Assembly (NCBI GenBank): GCA_037013685.1
Contig: CM072891.1
Location: forward strand, 12,252,501-12,316,500
Direction: 5' to 3'
Length of the DNA: 64,000 bases
Source of the DNA: Acridotheres tristis
Lineage: Eukaryota > Chordata > Aves > Passeriformes > Sturnidae
Each line of letters starts with the position of its first letter. Position 1 is the first letter of the stretch. The notes under the pieces were generated by a model, which saw only the letters and a list, made by a program, of their open reading frames with translations, was not told the origin of the DNA and made no database searches. Below, piece by piece: positions 39,501 through 50,890 of the stretch. Position numbers and translations under genes: made by a program.

Positions 39501-42500
39501 GTAAGAGACTGAAACTTGGTGCTGCAGAGCACTGCCATTGACCAGAGTTTCAGATTTAACAAGTGAAATGAGTTTCTCGTTATGAAGGTGTTGTAATATT
39601 GTCTCTCTGCATAACAAATATGTAAAGCCACTCTCCACTGTTGTTCTCCTGCATCTTTGAGAAGAAAGCTTCTGTGCTCTGAGGGTATCTGGGAGACAGA
39701 CTGTCATTTCAAAGGAGAGAGTGAAGCTCATCAGTGATGTGGCCAATCACATTTCCAGTGCTTAAATAGTGGTTGGAAATGCCAGTGGCTGAGCAGTATT
39801 GCCTGAGAGATGAAGATGCTCTGCCTGCCAGCTTCAAAGCCATTTCCTTGATGTGGCCACTGACAATCTCAGTAACATGCTTATTAGTGAGAATTAAGAA
39901 CTGAAGCTACTGCTTTTTTAGACAGGAGGATAGGAGGCTTCTGGAATGTAATAAATAAATCAGAAGCACTTTGACATCTTCAAAGGGTTTTGTTTTAAAT
40001 ACTGGCTTTTCTCCTGGGGACCCTCTTAGACCCAGTCTTTCTTCTTTGAGATAATTAATTCAAGCTGCTCTACATGTTTGATTTTGCCACAGTGAACAGA
40101 ACTGGTCTGAGTGGCAGAGAAGTCTTGCAAGATCCTATGTTCTTCTAGGTCAGCCTCCCACACAGCTCCCTGGAGTTTTACATGAGACAGAACAATGTTT
40201 CCCCAGCAATGTGTTTAGACAATTGATGCTGCAGGAGTTGGTGCACAGGTTGCATCTGGCCCTGTGTTCAAAAGGGTCCTACTGGATGGCCCATACTTTG
40301 GCTGTAGTGAGCTGACAATCATCAAATGGCACAGTAGGCCAGATGCTGACTGTACAGGTTCAGGAGACCTACATGCAGTTAGAAAGAAATACCAATTGCC
40401 TTTCTTTAGCATTGCCTGAATATTCTGGGCTTTTTCCCATCAAAGTGGAGTATCTTCTTCAGTTTTACAGTCTAAGCTGTCATTGATTAGATGAGTTTGA
40501 TTTTCCTCACTTCAAAGACTGACCTTTTTATCCTTAAGTAGTGGTGGCAGTGACCAGAGCATTGTTTTTGTTTTGATTTTTGTTTTTGCCCTGAAAGTCA
40601 CAGTTTTTTTTCCTGAAAGGAAGATTTGCTATTACATATTTTATCTTTAGGGCCTGTGGCTGGTATTTTCCATATTCAAGAAATATGCTTCAAAATAGGG
40701 ATGCATGTAGCTCCTTATATGCACCTACGATTCAGCAGGAACAAAAAAGACTGTCCCTGGCCCAAGAAGTCTTCAGTTGCCTTGAAACTTGACTTGATAG
40801 TCAAATAACAGACCTAATATGAAAAGAGGCTGATTCTTTCATCAGGAAGGAAGGATAGGATGTTCACAGAGTGCAGTTAGGAAGCTGATTGTTGGTGCAA
40901 TGTTATTTCCTCTGTAGTCAAGTAGAGTTTGTTTGAGTACAGATGGTGAAATGCAACTGTTGTAGCCTTTATGAATCTGAAAAACGTCCCAGTTTGATAA
41001 ATTCTGATATACAGAGGAATAGCATGAGTCTTGTTCTACTTGCACCAGTTTACTACTTTTGTAACTGTCCTGTCTGTAGTAGAAGGTGGACTTCGATGAT
41101 CCTTGTGGATCCCTTCCAACTCATGATATTCCACAATTTTATATAACCATGTGAACCAGCCTTGCAGTTTTTTGTCCCAGTGTTTGTTCTATCACATCCA
41201 GAAGGCTTTGAATGTTGCACTGCTCTGCTCACACTGTAGCTGAAGTGTGTGATTGACAATCAGGATCTTCTCGTTTCAGGTTCTTAAGCTGCCTTCATTT
41301 GATACTGGGGCATCCACATCCATGTAGCAATGGGTGTTCCCATTTCTGTCTCCTAACTTCTTATACTTGGCCACTAGCAATCCTCAGTTGCACACAGTTC
41401 CTTGGCACTTTCTCAAGGTCTGGGGTTCCTGGTTACAGACTTCAATTTTTTTGTAGATGCTAAACTGTTTCTCTCATCTTATTACAGGATTGTGCTGATG
41501 GATGATGCAATGGATTGCCTGATGTCTTTTTCTGATTTCCTCTTTGCTTTCCAGATCCAGTTCTACTACTCAGGTAAATGCCAGGAAGCTCTTGACTTCT
41601 CCTGCTTGTAGCATTACAACTTTACAGCTTCCCAATCTCTGCACTTTTTTGAAACTTGAAAGATTTTTTTTTTCACAGAAAATATATAGCTAATGGACTC
41701 TACTGATGAAAAGCATCACAGATGTCAAGAGATTAGGACACTTAATGAGGAGATTCCAAATTGTTGTGAATAACAACATACCCACAACTGCTATGTCTGA
41801 TGCATTTATTTATCTTGGCCTTGAGACATAAATTTCCAGCTTTATCTAGACTATGTTAACAGCTAACAATTAGCTTTTACTAGGAATATTTTCTCCCTTT
41901 CTTTATGGAAATTATTCAGTCCTGGTGGAAACAGCATAGGAAAAGCCCACCAGCTGGTACCTTTTAAGGAAAAGCAACTGGACAAATCTATATAATTCTT
42001 CCCCTTAATATTTCCTCAGCTATAAACTGGTTTCAAAGAGTTTCTGAACTGGGTATAATTCCCGTGGGTTTAGGAACCCTCAGTGGACTCCACTCCCAAG
42101 AACTTCTCCAGCCTCCCCTTGAAATCACATAAAATTATAACCTCCACACCTTTTGGTGAAGAATTGCACAGGTTTGACACCTGTCCTGTGAAGAATCACC
42201 TCTTTTGTTTGATTTGAGACCCTCTAGTTGGAAAGCAAAGGGAACAGATAATCCATATGAACAGTCCTCATATTGTTGGTCATTTATTATATTCTATCCT
42301 ACTTCCTCAGTCTGAGTTTTAACTAGGTGGAATACTTCTAAGATTCTCGGCAGGAAAAGTACAAATCAAATAATATTAGTTTGTGTGTGTGTATTTTCTC
42401 ATGCTCACCCACACATATATACATCTGTAAAATCCCCAGGTATTTTTAAACTTCAGGAGACAAAGTGGAGAAACTTGGATGAGCATTCAGATGTTTGTCC

Positions 42501-45500
42501 TGTACGGGAAGACTGCTTTAAAATACATCGTCCTGTTGCCCTGGCCCCATAAATTGTGACTGAGGAACGAGAATCTCATTCAGGACAGAAAGAGGGAAAC
42601 ATTAGATATGCTCCCAAGCACTGGCTAGAGTGCCACTTCCTCATCTCCTGGCACGCAGCACTTTCTAAGATAAAGCTCATGGATTTCTGTCCACTCACAC
42701 TGAAATGGCTCCCTCTGATGGATGTAGCTCACAGTTGGTCTCAATCAGGCGAAACGAGCCAGGTTTGGATACTCAGAAACACTGGCTAGAAGCTGTAGTG
42801 AGCATAGCCTGTGGTCAGAGAGTAAACTTGGGTGGCCTTCTGATCTGATCCAACCAGTGAGTTCTCATCTTTCTAGCAGTTAGGAGTCCGCTGCTATCCC
42901 TAATACAAAAGTCTCCTTTTCTCAGTACTTTTCTGTGTACACTTCCTTTGTAACTCCACTGTGCATAACACAACTTTATCCATGATAACTCATTGTAAAA
43001 AACCAGTTCAAAATGGTGATTTTGAGTTGGGCAGAACCAGGCTTGTAATGCCTTTAGTCAGGAACAGAAAATGTGTTTGGAAAGTTTTCTCTGATATAAC
43101 AAATATTTCCATGGAGCTGCAGAAGATCAGCAGAGCCCCAGGGCCTGCTGACATCCTGACTTTCCTCTCCACCCTACTCACGCACAGCATTGCACTTCCA
43201 TTCACTCGGAACTTAAATGCCACTGGAGTCCTGGCAAGCTCATCCTTGTGTACACACACTCAAAGATCCCATCCCTGTCCTGTTCACTCAGGCACAGTGC
43301 ACACACACATCCTGTCATACACTCTCCCACCAACCCACACACATGCAAACCACTCCAAATGGAATCTAGATTTGTAAACTGCTGACCACATCCATAAACA
43401 AACTTGTTTAAAATTAGACTCCTGCAGTAAACAGTGGGTAGTATGAGGAGCCTGGGGAGAGGCTTTCTGCCAACTCTAGCCCTGACCTGCCCTGGCCCTT
43501 CTTCTAGATCCTGTGTTATATTTACTTTGGAGCAGCACGGAGGCAAGCTGGGATACAGCTTGGAGCCCTAACTAACATACTCCCTTTCCTTCTGTTGCAG
43601 TTCAATATAGTTTGCTCCCAACTTGGATGAGTTCTTAATCAGTGGCAAGAGGTGGAGAAGGAAAACATATTAGACTTCACAAAATAGTTTTGTGTTTGAC
43701 ATTAGCTTTCACACTTCACTGTTTTATCAGTGTGCTAGCTAGCTGTTGTTCCCTTGAGATGAATCTTCTCAACACAGTGAGTGACGTCTCATAATCATCC
43801 TAATAAGAAAAAGACAGCAACTTCTGTGGAAATGGCTGTATGGGTGTGCATAATATCTGTTCTGAACATGCAGGATGCTGTAGAGTTGTGCTTATTTGCT
43901 ATGTACAACACAGAACAACAGTTTAAGCCACAGTCTGGTAGGTCAGGAGGATGCTTTGCTGGTTACAGCCCTGAGTTTTAAATTGCTTTCTGTTCTTTTA
44001 GAGTTCCTGGAAAGTGTGGCTGCCATTTATCAAGACCTGCTGGCTGGTAAGAATCCAAATACTGTGATTGTACCAACATCATCCTCTGGGCAACATCGGC
44101 AGCGCCAGCCCCCAAATGATTGCAACCCACTCGAAGGAGTAGAGGCATCTCTCTTCTATCAGTGCCTGGAGTCCTTGTGTGACAGATCAAAATACAGGTA
44201 GGAATGGAGTCTAAAATACAAATTTGAAGTCTCTGTCTCTGGAGACCCGTTGTAAGGTTGGAGTTGTGAAGAAAGAGAAGACTTTGAACAGGGTGATATT
44301 CCCACCTGGCTGTCCCTGAAGTAGTACAAAGGGAAACATCATAGCTGAACAGCTTTAACCAAATGAGAGAAACAATTTCATGGACCAAAGAAACACGGGG
44401 TTTGAACTTGAAATAATAGATGGATTTGGGTCTCTGCTCTCCATCTGACTTCTGCATTGACACTTTCATCAAGGAGAGATCCATCATGAGTTAGCTAGAG
44501 GGGATAAACAAGTGCAGTTGTGTTCTTGGGAGCTGAAAGAACCCATTGGGTAGATGGAGTATGAAGCCTCAGTACCTAGGGAGTTCACACTGTCAGTCTG
44601 TACCTGAGCCTGTGTTGGTGCTGGTCTCCAGTACAGATCCCAGGCAGAAGACTAGCTTTAGTTCAGCAGAGGATGGAGCAACACCAGAGCTTACTGTATA
44701 GCTTTGACAGACACTTTCATCACATTTTCTTGCAGGTAGTGAGAACATGCCCTCCTAGAAGGTCATGGTCTAGAAACACAAAATAACTCAGGACAATAAC
44801 TCACAACAAGTTCCACCTGATTTCTACTTTAGGTTTCCAAATCCAGATTTATGAGTCACAAAATTACTGCTGAACTGCTGTCCAGCGCTGTAGCTATCTA
44901 AGCATGGAGTTGATGGGTTGTTTGTTCTTTTAAGCAACAAAAGCTCTGCATTCCCTGCATGTCCTGAGAACTTCAGACGGGAAGAGTATTGTGGGCCCAT
45001 CTGGTAGGTCAGGCTTTGCACAGTACTATGAGGGGAGCCACTACAGGATTGACCAACACTTCCTCTTTATGAGGCAGTTGGACTTTGCATGAAATCCTTC
45101 AAGGAGTATTGGTCAAGAGCAAGAATCACCATGAAGATGCTGCTTAGAACTCAGGACCAGGGATTAAGGTGAGTGTAGAAGGGGATATGCTAATTTAGTC
45201 CTCACCTAAATAGTGTTCTCTGACATATCTAGGCTATCATTGGAGAGGTTTTCTTGCCCATTGGATGACTACCACTGATAATAGTGTGATAACAACATCA
45301 CTAAAAGTGTTCAAAAATGTGTAGACGTGGCAGTTAGGGACATGGTTTAGTGATGAACAGTGGTGCTCCATTAACCACTGGACTCAGTGGTCTTAGTCTT
45401 TTCCAAACTTAACACTTCTATGAAAGTTTATTGACTTCTGAAATAAAGTATTTCCCAGAGGATTTCTGAATAAACATGCCTCTGAGTCAATCTAGGCTTT

Positions 45501-48500
45501 TCTCACTGTCCGTGGAATGAAGACAGGTAAAACTGCTCCTAGGGATGTCCCCAGCTCAAAGATCTTGCTTAGCAAATGGGGAGCAGATCCAGTGCTCAAT
45601 AAACAAGCTGGTGGCTGTTTTAAACTGATGGTGTTAGAACAAGTAAAAGGGTTTATTTGTTCATTTTCAGCTAGGTCTTAGAAATAAAAAAGAATATAAT
45701 TTAGAAGACAAGATGATCTCTGTCTGTCTTTTCCTAGCTGCCCACCTTCTGCTCTTGTGAAAGAAATGCTGAGTAGTGTGCAGAGAATGACCTTCTATGG
45801 ATTCCTTATGGCTCTTGCAAAGGATCAGGGCATCAATCGAGCCCTAGGTAAGACTTATGTAAATGATACAGCTCTAGATTTTCAGTCATTCTGGATTTCT
45901 GTGGAATTTCCTTTATAATTATAACCCACATTTTACACTGTCAGGAAGAGAGAGAGGGGAAGTTTTTAATCTTTTTGTTGATGGATTAACTTCAAAAACT
46001 TAACACTGTGCCTTAATGTCTGCCTGAAGCTGTGGAGCTTCCTCAAGGATTACTGAATTGAGATGCCATCCTATGTTTTAGCCCTTTGAGCTCTGCAGAT
46101 TTTAAATGCCTGCAGTCATCTATAAGAAAAGAAAATGGAAAATCTCTGCAGTCTTCTTGGCTCAAAGGTTAAAAACCCAGTCTTTCCCAGCTCTTCCCCG
46201 TGTTCTCTCAAGGCAGTGTGATCTTGTAAGTAGCTATCTATGGCCTGCTGAAAATCCAGTCATAAAATAAAAACTGCTACAAAAATCTGTACCACACTGC
46301 TGTGGAACCACAGGGATTACCAGCCAGCATCTCACTGCTGGTTTCTATGTTGTGCTGGTTTGGAGCAAGGAAGCAGTGTTACATTGGCAAAGGACAGTAT
46401 GTAATCCATCCATAATTCACTCACAGTTTCGTATTTCCCCCATATGCCTTGCTTGTGCTCTTCCTCCTCCTACAAAGAGGAACAGAAATGGCTTTTCTGT
46501 TTGACAAGACTGTATCTAGGAGACAAATTTAAATGGCAGCAGCAGGGAGGGAGGGCTGTGTGTGGAGGTGTTCCCAAACGCTCATCTTTGCCCATCTCCA
46601 CTCAGCAAATTACCAGGCCTTAAGGGTAAATGTCTCTCTCTGTCTTTGGGTAAGTATCCTTTTCCTCTGATTCTAGGCCTGAGTATCTGCCAGTCCCTAA
46701 TTGCAAAGACAAAACTCAGTGAAAAGGTGTACCTTGCCTGAGGGCTGCTTCTTTTGCACAGGTGTGTGTCACAGTACAGTAAAAGTGTGTCTTCCCTGGC
46801 TGAGCCCCTTCTTACAGCAAACCATTTAAGCTGCTAATGCTCCTCTGGGGCAGGGCAGATTATATATCAAAGGTGCATGAATACAGGCCTGCAATCCCCT
46901 CTGAAAACAGGCTTAGAAAGCAGTGTACTCACTGGGAGGAAGGTGATGCCTGGATGGCAGGCAAAGGAAAAAGTAAAGTCTTTTTCCTTTGCCCTATGAA
47001 ATCCACTTCTAGTCAAGCATAAAAAAAACAGATGAAAAGGAAAAAAAAATCCTGCCCACAGCCTCCATTGTGCCATCTACAAAGTGAGTGGGTTTTCGTT
47101 TCCATTAATGTAGGCCCATCCTCTGGCCCTCTGCCAGCCTCCTGCTGAGGCCTCTCTCAGAGGAGGGGCAGCAGCCACAAGCCTGACAGGTGCTAGCGTT
47201 TTTTGGCAAGGAAAGGAGGATTCTTTTCCTGGTGTCTTTTAATCTCCCCTGAAGGGTGATTTCAATAGTCTTTGGTCTGTAGGGGATCACAAGCTCCCAA
47301 ATCCCTTCAGCAAGAACAGTTTCAGGCAGAGGAGGTTTTGGTCTCACAAAGCCAGCAGCTCCTCTTGAGAAACAGGGATAGAGATTAAGGCAGCTTTTTC
47401 AGGCTGGGACAGTGCTGCTGAGTTTGCCAGGCAGACTGGAATTTGCATTGTATCTCCAATGTCAATGTTGATTTGTGAATTCTTCAAATCCCATGTATCA
47501 ACTCTCCCAAGTAAATCTTGTACCCTAGAGACTTCACTGTGCACTCTGCAACTACACAAGTTACACTTTAGGTGCTTATTCTTTTGAGCCCACAAAAAGA
47601 AGCAGACTGGGACACTTCCATGGATCTCCTGACACTGTTTTGCAGTATCAGACTTTCCTGCTCATTTACCCAAATAAATGGGGGAATCAGTTCTGGTCTA
47701 AACTTACTCTAGTTTTCAGGCACTCATCACTACATTTTTGATGAGTGCTGCCAGCCTGCCTCTGAGGTGGCTCTCCACCTCTCCTTCAAGAGCAAACAGA
47801 TTTGTGTCCCCACGAGGAATACAAAGCCCATTCTCAAAGGTATTGAGTGTAGCACCCAAGTCTCCTGAAAAACCTTAGAAAGAGCATTCCTCACTGTACT
47901 GTTGGTATAGATTATCAAATGGGTTTTTTGCTCTGGTGTGCTCTGGTAGGCAATCCCTCTGCTGTTCTGTGTCATTTCTGTGCTGGCTGATCACACTCTC
48001 CCATGACCCCTGTACAAGGTGGTTTGTTAAAGAAATAGGAAGGAGAGCTTTCCTAAGAGTGCCATCTTCCTTTTTGGCTCTACTAAGGTCCCAATGTTTT
48101 CAGAGAAGAGCAAGGATTATCAATCAGCTGTTCCAGTCCTGAACTATACCATGTCCTTCGTCTGGAGTAGGGTTTCTGATGTGAAAAGGATCATGTTGAT
48201 CTTACACTGAGAGGGTACCCAAGTACTGGCCCAGCCTTTCACGCTCACACCCAGACAACAAGCAATGCTGGAGCACAGTTCATCCACACTTAACTCCTGT
48301 AGACAGTGTGCACCAGAGTCAGGCCTGACTTTCCTGAGTTGCAAGGAAAGCATAAGCCTAAAATCTGTGTTTTGATCCCCAAGATGAGTGTGCCACAAGA
48401 AAGGCAGGTGGCACAAAAACATAAATAACTCTGGGTGCATGTTTCAGGGCTGTGGAACTGACAACACCACATATAGGTGACTATACTGGGCAATGAACAG

Positions 48501-49600
48501 AAGCCCAAAGTTGACATCTCCCCGTCACTACTCTAATTTTGTACAATGAATGAAAACTGCCAATCCTCAGGGCTGTAGGAAGTGAGACTACTGAGGCTGC
48601 CTCCCATTTAGTCTGAGCTCAGCTATAGCATGTATGAAAGACACAGAAAATGGATCATCATTCTTTATCTGTCTATGATCCTCAGCGTCGTGTCCATTTC
48701 TTAAGAGGTATAAGGAAAAGTGTTCTCTGTCTTGCAGGCCAGATTTTGGATGGTGCTATGCCTTGAATACTTTTCTTGAAGAATGAATAGCCTAACTCTG
48801 CTGATACTTTCATTGGTTGTTTTTTTTTTTTCTCCCAGGGGCTCTGCCAGATAAAGGAGACTTGTTTCTGGACCCTGCCATGGATCAGGAACTTGAGAAA
48901 TTGTAAGTGGAATTGCCTAAACTAGGAGGTAAAGCAACAGATTAAAGGCAGCATGCTAAAAAAGAGTGTAATAAAGTACTGCTCTACTATTTCTCTGCTC
49001 TACTACAAAACAATAGAGGAGTTAAAAGAGCAGCCTGAACAGGAAGGGCTTCTTTCTTTGTGGTGCCTCAGTACAGTTAACAAAATCCTTACAAAAGTCT
49101 TCAGAAACAGGGGAAGTGTGACTCAAAGAGGGATCTAGAGGAAGCAGCAGTCTCTAATGAACAGGGAAATTTTGTTTGGATGGTGAGAAGTAGAGTGTTG
49201 GAAGGAACGAGATCAGCCCAGAAGATATATTTAAATAGGAGAAGATTCACATAGTCAGTGTGGGAGGTACCAGTGCAACATGTTCCCCCTCTATGCCATG
49301 AACATCTTTCCATCCCTGTGCTAGTTTTAAGTCTAAGTCTTTCTCCCAGGTTCACTCCAAGAGTGCTGCAGTAGACGTTTTTGCAACATGCTGCCTAACC
49401 TTTGTCTTTTCTCTTTCAGGGTAGCTCAGGTTTCAGGGCTTTCTGTCTCTGGTCCTGCCAGCTCCAGTGCAGACACAGCCAATATGCCCGTTCGTAACTC
49501 ACCCAGGATTAACTCACCTTGGAAACCTCTACACCATCGTCGAAAAATGGATGCTGAGAGTGAAGGCTCCAATGAAGAGACAGACTCCTCTGAAAACTGA
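36484..49600 (+). CDS. CSTPP1: CSTPP1 (C11orf49), 3' part: six coding exons
   Basis: This is the C-terminal part of centriolar satellite-associated tubulin polyglutamylase complex regulator 1. The protein is known to sit at centriolar satellites and microtubules and to support the polyglutamylase complex that adds glutamate chains to tubulin. Six exons join in frame: 36484-36568, 41488-41573, 44002-44197, 45738-45847, 48839-48902 and 49420-49600, 722 bp including the stop. The joined product is about 240 residues, matching the last ~240 of the ~330-residue human protein as I remember it. Recognisable blocks include EYHCLLQLLCPDFP, MDDAMDCLMSFSDFLFAFQI, KNPNTVIVPTSSSGQHRQR, EGVEASLFYQCLESLCD, ALPDKGDL and PWKPLHHRRKMD. 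The C-terminus is acidic and Ser-rich. The first codon is split, so upstream exons lie left of the window. Orthology is strong; the function is from the human gene. Confidence 0.95.
36569..41487 (+). other. CSTPP1: CSTPP1 intron (4.9 kb)
   Basis: No further exon was recognised. A T(17) run lies at 38235-38251 and a short CR1 3' end at 41085-41147. Several antisense open frames (37821-38027, 38270-38524, 39465-39746, 40215-40412, 40842-41045) are consistent with chance or very old decayed sequence; none is identifiable. Confidence 0.6.
41085..41147 (+). mobile_element. Short CR1 3' end
   Basis: The sequence GGACTTCGATGATCCTTGTG, then CCCTTCCAACTCATGATATT, is the characteristic CR1 3' tail in + orientation. 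It ends in a degraded ATTC-type terminal repeat. Only about 60 bp remains, about 340 bp before the next CSTPP1 exon. Confidence 0.75.
41488..41573 (+). CDS. CSTPP1: CSTPP1 coding exon 2 of 6 in window
   Basis: Acceptor ATTACAG precedes 41488 and donor CAG|GTAAAT follows 41573. The exon encodes IVLMDDAMDCLMSFSDFLFA then FQIQFYYS in 86 bp. It completes the Arg codon from the previous exon and leaves a G that joins AG of the next exon to make Glu. Confidence 0.96.
42040..42310 (-). repeat. Possible ancient CR1/L3-like LINE remnant
   Basis: The phrases CAGCCTCCCCTTGAAATCAC, CCTTTTGGTGAAGAATTGCA and TTGAGACCCTCTAGTTGGAA, followed by a CATATGAACAG block, resemble the reverse complement of an old CR1-clade LINE 3' region. 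Assignment is from memory and the copy is strongly diverged. Confidence 0.45.
43251..43349. repeat. CA-rich low-complexity patch
   Basis: Interrupted ACACAC runs recur (TACACACACTC, GCACACACACATCC, CCACACACATGC). This is an impure microsatellite region with no sign of a gene. Confidence 0.75.
44002..44197 (+). CDS. CSTPP1: CSTPP1 coding exon 3 of 6 in window
   Basis: Acceptor TTCTTTTAG precedes 44002 and donor CAG|GTAGGA follows 44197. At 196 bp it is the largest CSTPP1 exon here. It encodes EFLESVAAIYQDLLAGKNPN, then a Ser/Thr/Gln/Arg-rich linker, then EGVEASLFYQCLESLCDRSK. The linker segment with PPNDCNP differs from the human linker, while both flanks are nearly identical. Confidence 0.96.
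44198..45737 (+). other. CSTPP1: CSTPP1 intron (1.5 kb)
   Basis: It contains a CR1 3' fragment at about 45300-45427. No other exon or RNA was recognised. The antisense frame of 169 codons at 43978-44487 spans the exon and this intron and is a shadow. Confidence 0.6.
45300..45427 (+). mobile_element. CR1 LINE 3' fragment
   Basis: The sequence AAAAATGTGTAGACGTGGCA, then GGGACATGGTTTAGTGATGA, then CAGTGGTCTTAGTCTTTTCC, is the standard CR1 3' end in + orientation. It ends in a degenerate terminal repeat. It is truncated to about 130 bp. Confidence 0.9.
45738..45847 (+). CDS. CSTPP1: CSTPP1 coding exon 4 of 6 in window
   Basis: Acceptor TTTTCCTAG precedes 45738 and donor TAG|GTAAGA follows 45847. 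The exon encodes CPPSALVKEMLSSVQRMTFY then GFLMALAKDQGINRAL in 110 bp, with split codons for Ser at the start and Gly at the end. Confidence 0.96.
45848..48838 (+). other. CSTPP1: CSTPP1 intron (3.0 kb)
   Basis: No exon was recognised. GC content is higher than in the left part of the window. A run of antisense open frames (47105-47347, 47344-47595, 47730-47975, 48144-48440) has no recognisable motif. A T-rich polypyrimidine tract at about 48820-48836 serves the next acceptor. Confidence 0.6.
48839..48902 (+). CDS. CSTPP1: CSTPP1 coding exon 5 of 6 in window
   Basis: A T-run polypyrimidine tract and CCCAG precede 48839, and donor TT|GTAAGT follows 48902. This 64-bp exon encodes GALPDKGDLFLDPAMDQELE and K, ending inside a Leu codon. 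Confidence 0.95.
48903..49419 (+). other. CSTPP1: CSTPP1 last intron (517 bp)
   Basis: No additional exon or repeat was seen. The acceptor region CTTTTCTCTTTCAG at the right end is strong. Confidence 0.6.
49420..49600 (+). CDS. CSTPP1: CSTPP1 terminal coding exon
   Basis: The exon begins after CTCTTTCAG and runs to the TGA at 49598-49600. It encodes VAQVSGLSVSGPASSSADTA, a short basic stretch (PWKPLHHRRK) and an acidic Ser/Glu-rich tail ending in ETDSSEN. The middle is the most diverged part of the protein against human. The basic block and acidic tail are conserved. Confidence 0.95.
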
Positions 49601-50785
49601 AGGCTGTGAGGGTGGGCACCATTCCCATCTTGGGTTTCTCCAGAACCCACTGGAGGAACAGCACCTCCTCCAAGAGCATCTGCTCTAACAGTGGGTTCTG
49701 TCTACAGCAGCAGTGTGTGTGTGGCTGTGCTAATCCCCAGTGCCGGGTTCACCCATCTTTCCCCAGGAACAACTTGCCTTTTTATTAGCGCCAAATCTGT
49801 GCCGCAACAGTGCCTCTGCAGAAGCCATTTACAGCTACAGAGTTATGCTTCCCTCTGCTGGCAGGCAAGAAAAGCCAGCAGCCGCTCTGCCTGCAACCAG
49901 CCGGGTATGCTCTTACCGGGGCGCTCCCTCGCAGTTCAGCAGGTGCTGAAGCGGCGGGAGCACCAGTACAGGCCGCTTGCCAGTGTTTTGGTGTGTAGCT
50001 CTGTTCAGATTTGGCCTGGATAACAGAGTTGTTAAATCGCCAGCAGCAGCTCTGCACTTGTGTTCCATTATTATTCCCAGTAAAGCTGCATCTGCATATA
50101 ATCAAAGGTAAGGAAAATTCCTGAAGTTTCTAAAAAAGGGCAGCTTAGATATTTCCATGCAACCTGTCTCTGCTTTGTGCTTTCTCATCCATGTGTCCAA
50201 AACTTGCCAAAGCAAATACAGCAAATAAGCTAGATTGCAGTAAGTACTGCATGGTGCTGTCTGGCTCTGCTGCTGTACTGAGTGCCCTTCTGTGAGGTCT
50301 CCCCATCTCTCCAACAGCATATTAGTCATTTGGAAAACTGAATTTCAGAGGATTTCGAAGAGAGGGATAGCGTTGTTAAGTTCCTTGGCCACACGTGGCA
50401 TGGCTTGCAAGCATATAGAGCACCTACTGGGGCTGGGTGGGCAGAAGCACTAAGGGAAAAGGAAGCAGTCTCAAATGAGATCAAGCTGGGTGTTTTTGTA
50501 AATATTGGTATTGTTGGAATAGCAGAGTAGCCCTTAAAACTACAAAAATAAGTAGCATCACATTGCATTAATGGCAACCAACTCAGCAGTTTAAACCTCC
50601 ACAGACCCAAACGCTTTGTCTAGCCCAGCTCCTGTGCCCCAGCTTGCATAGACTAGTTATTTCTTGGGGAACTTCAGTTTCTCATGCTTCTTTGGGAGCC
50701 TCTCTGCTCCTCCTGGTCATAATGTGCTGCAGCACAGGCCACCAGGAGCTGGTAACCCAAAGCTTGTAGCATGGTGCTGGCAGGG

Positions 50786-50815
50786 TTATTTATTTATTGT
50801 AAGTTAAATTATTTA
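50786..50815 (+). promoter_or_regulatory. AU-rich element in CSTPP1 3' UTR
   Basis: TTATTTATTTATT at 50786-50798 holds two overlapping ATTTA pentamers, followed by ATTATTTATG around 50809-50818. Such elements are known to control mRNA stability. The role here is inferred. Confidence 0.55.
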
Positions 50816-50864
50816 TGATCTGTGCATTCTCTCCCAGCTCGGTGAGTGGCTGTGACAGCCTGGC

Positions 50865-50870
50865 AATAAA
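50865..50870 (+). promoter_or_regulatory. CSTPP1 polyadenylation signal AATAAA
   Basis: A canonical AATAAA sits in GGCAATAAAGCACGCTG. A TG-rich downstream region (GCTGTGTCAGG, then CTGCTGTGTCTGGG) follows at the expected distance. Confidence 0.8.
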
Positions 50871-50890
50871 GCACGCTGTGTCAGGCCTCT

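Larger units (their letters stand above)
41574..44001 (+). other. CSTPP1: CSTPP1 intron (2.4 kb)
   Basis: No exon was recognised. A diverged LINE-like block lies at about 42040-42310 and a CA-rich low-complexity patch at about 43251-43349. The open frames on both strands around 42961-43546 follow from the CA-rich composition. Confidence 0.6.
49601..50890 (+). other. CSTPP1: CSTPP1 3' UTR
   Basis: This is about 1.3 kb from the stop to the probable cleavage site after the AATAAA at 50865-50870. A weaker AGTAAA at 50079-50084 could give a short form. An AU-rich element lies near the end at 50786-50815. Open frames on both strands within this stretch are shadows. Confidence 0.75.

Noticed and set aside
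46350..46480. Possible second LTR start (TGTGCTGGTTTGGAG)
   Set aside because: Only a short phrase resembles bird LTRs. No matching end or target duplication was found.
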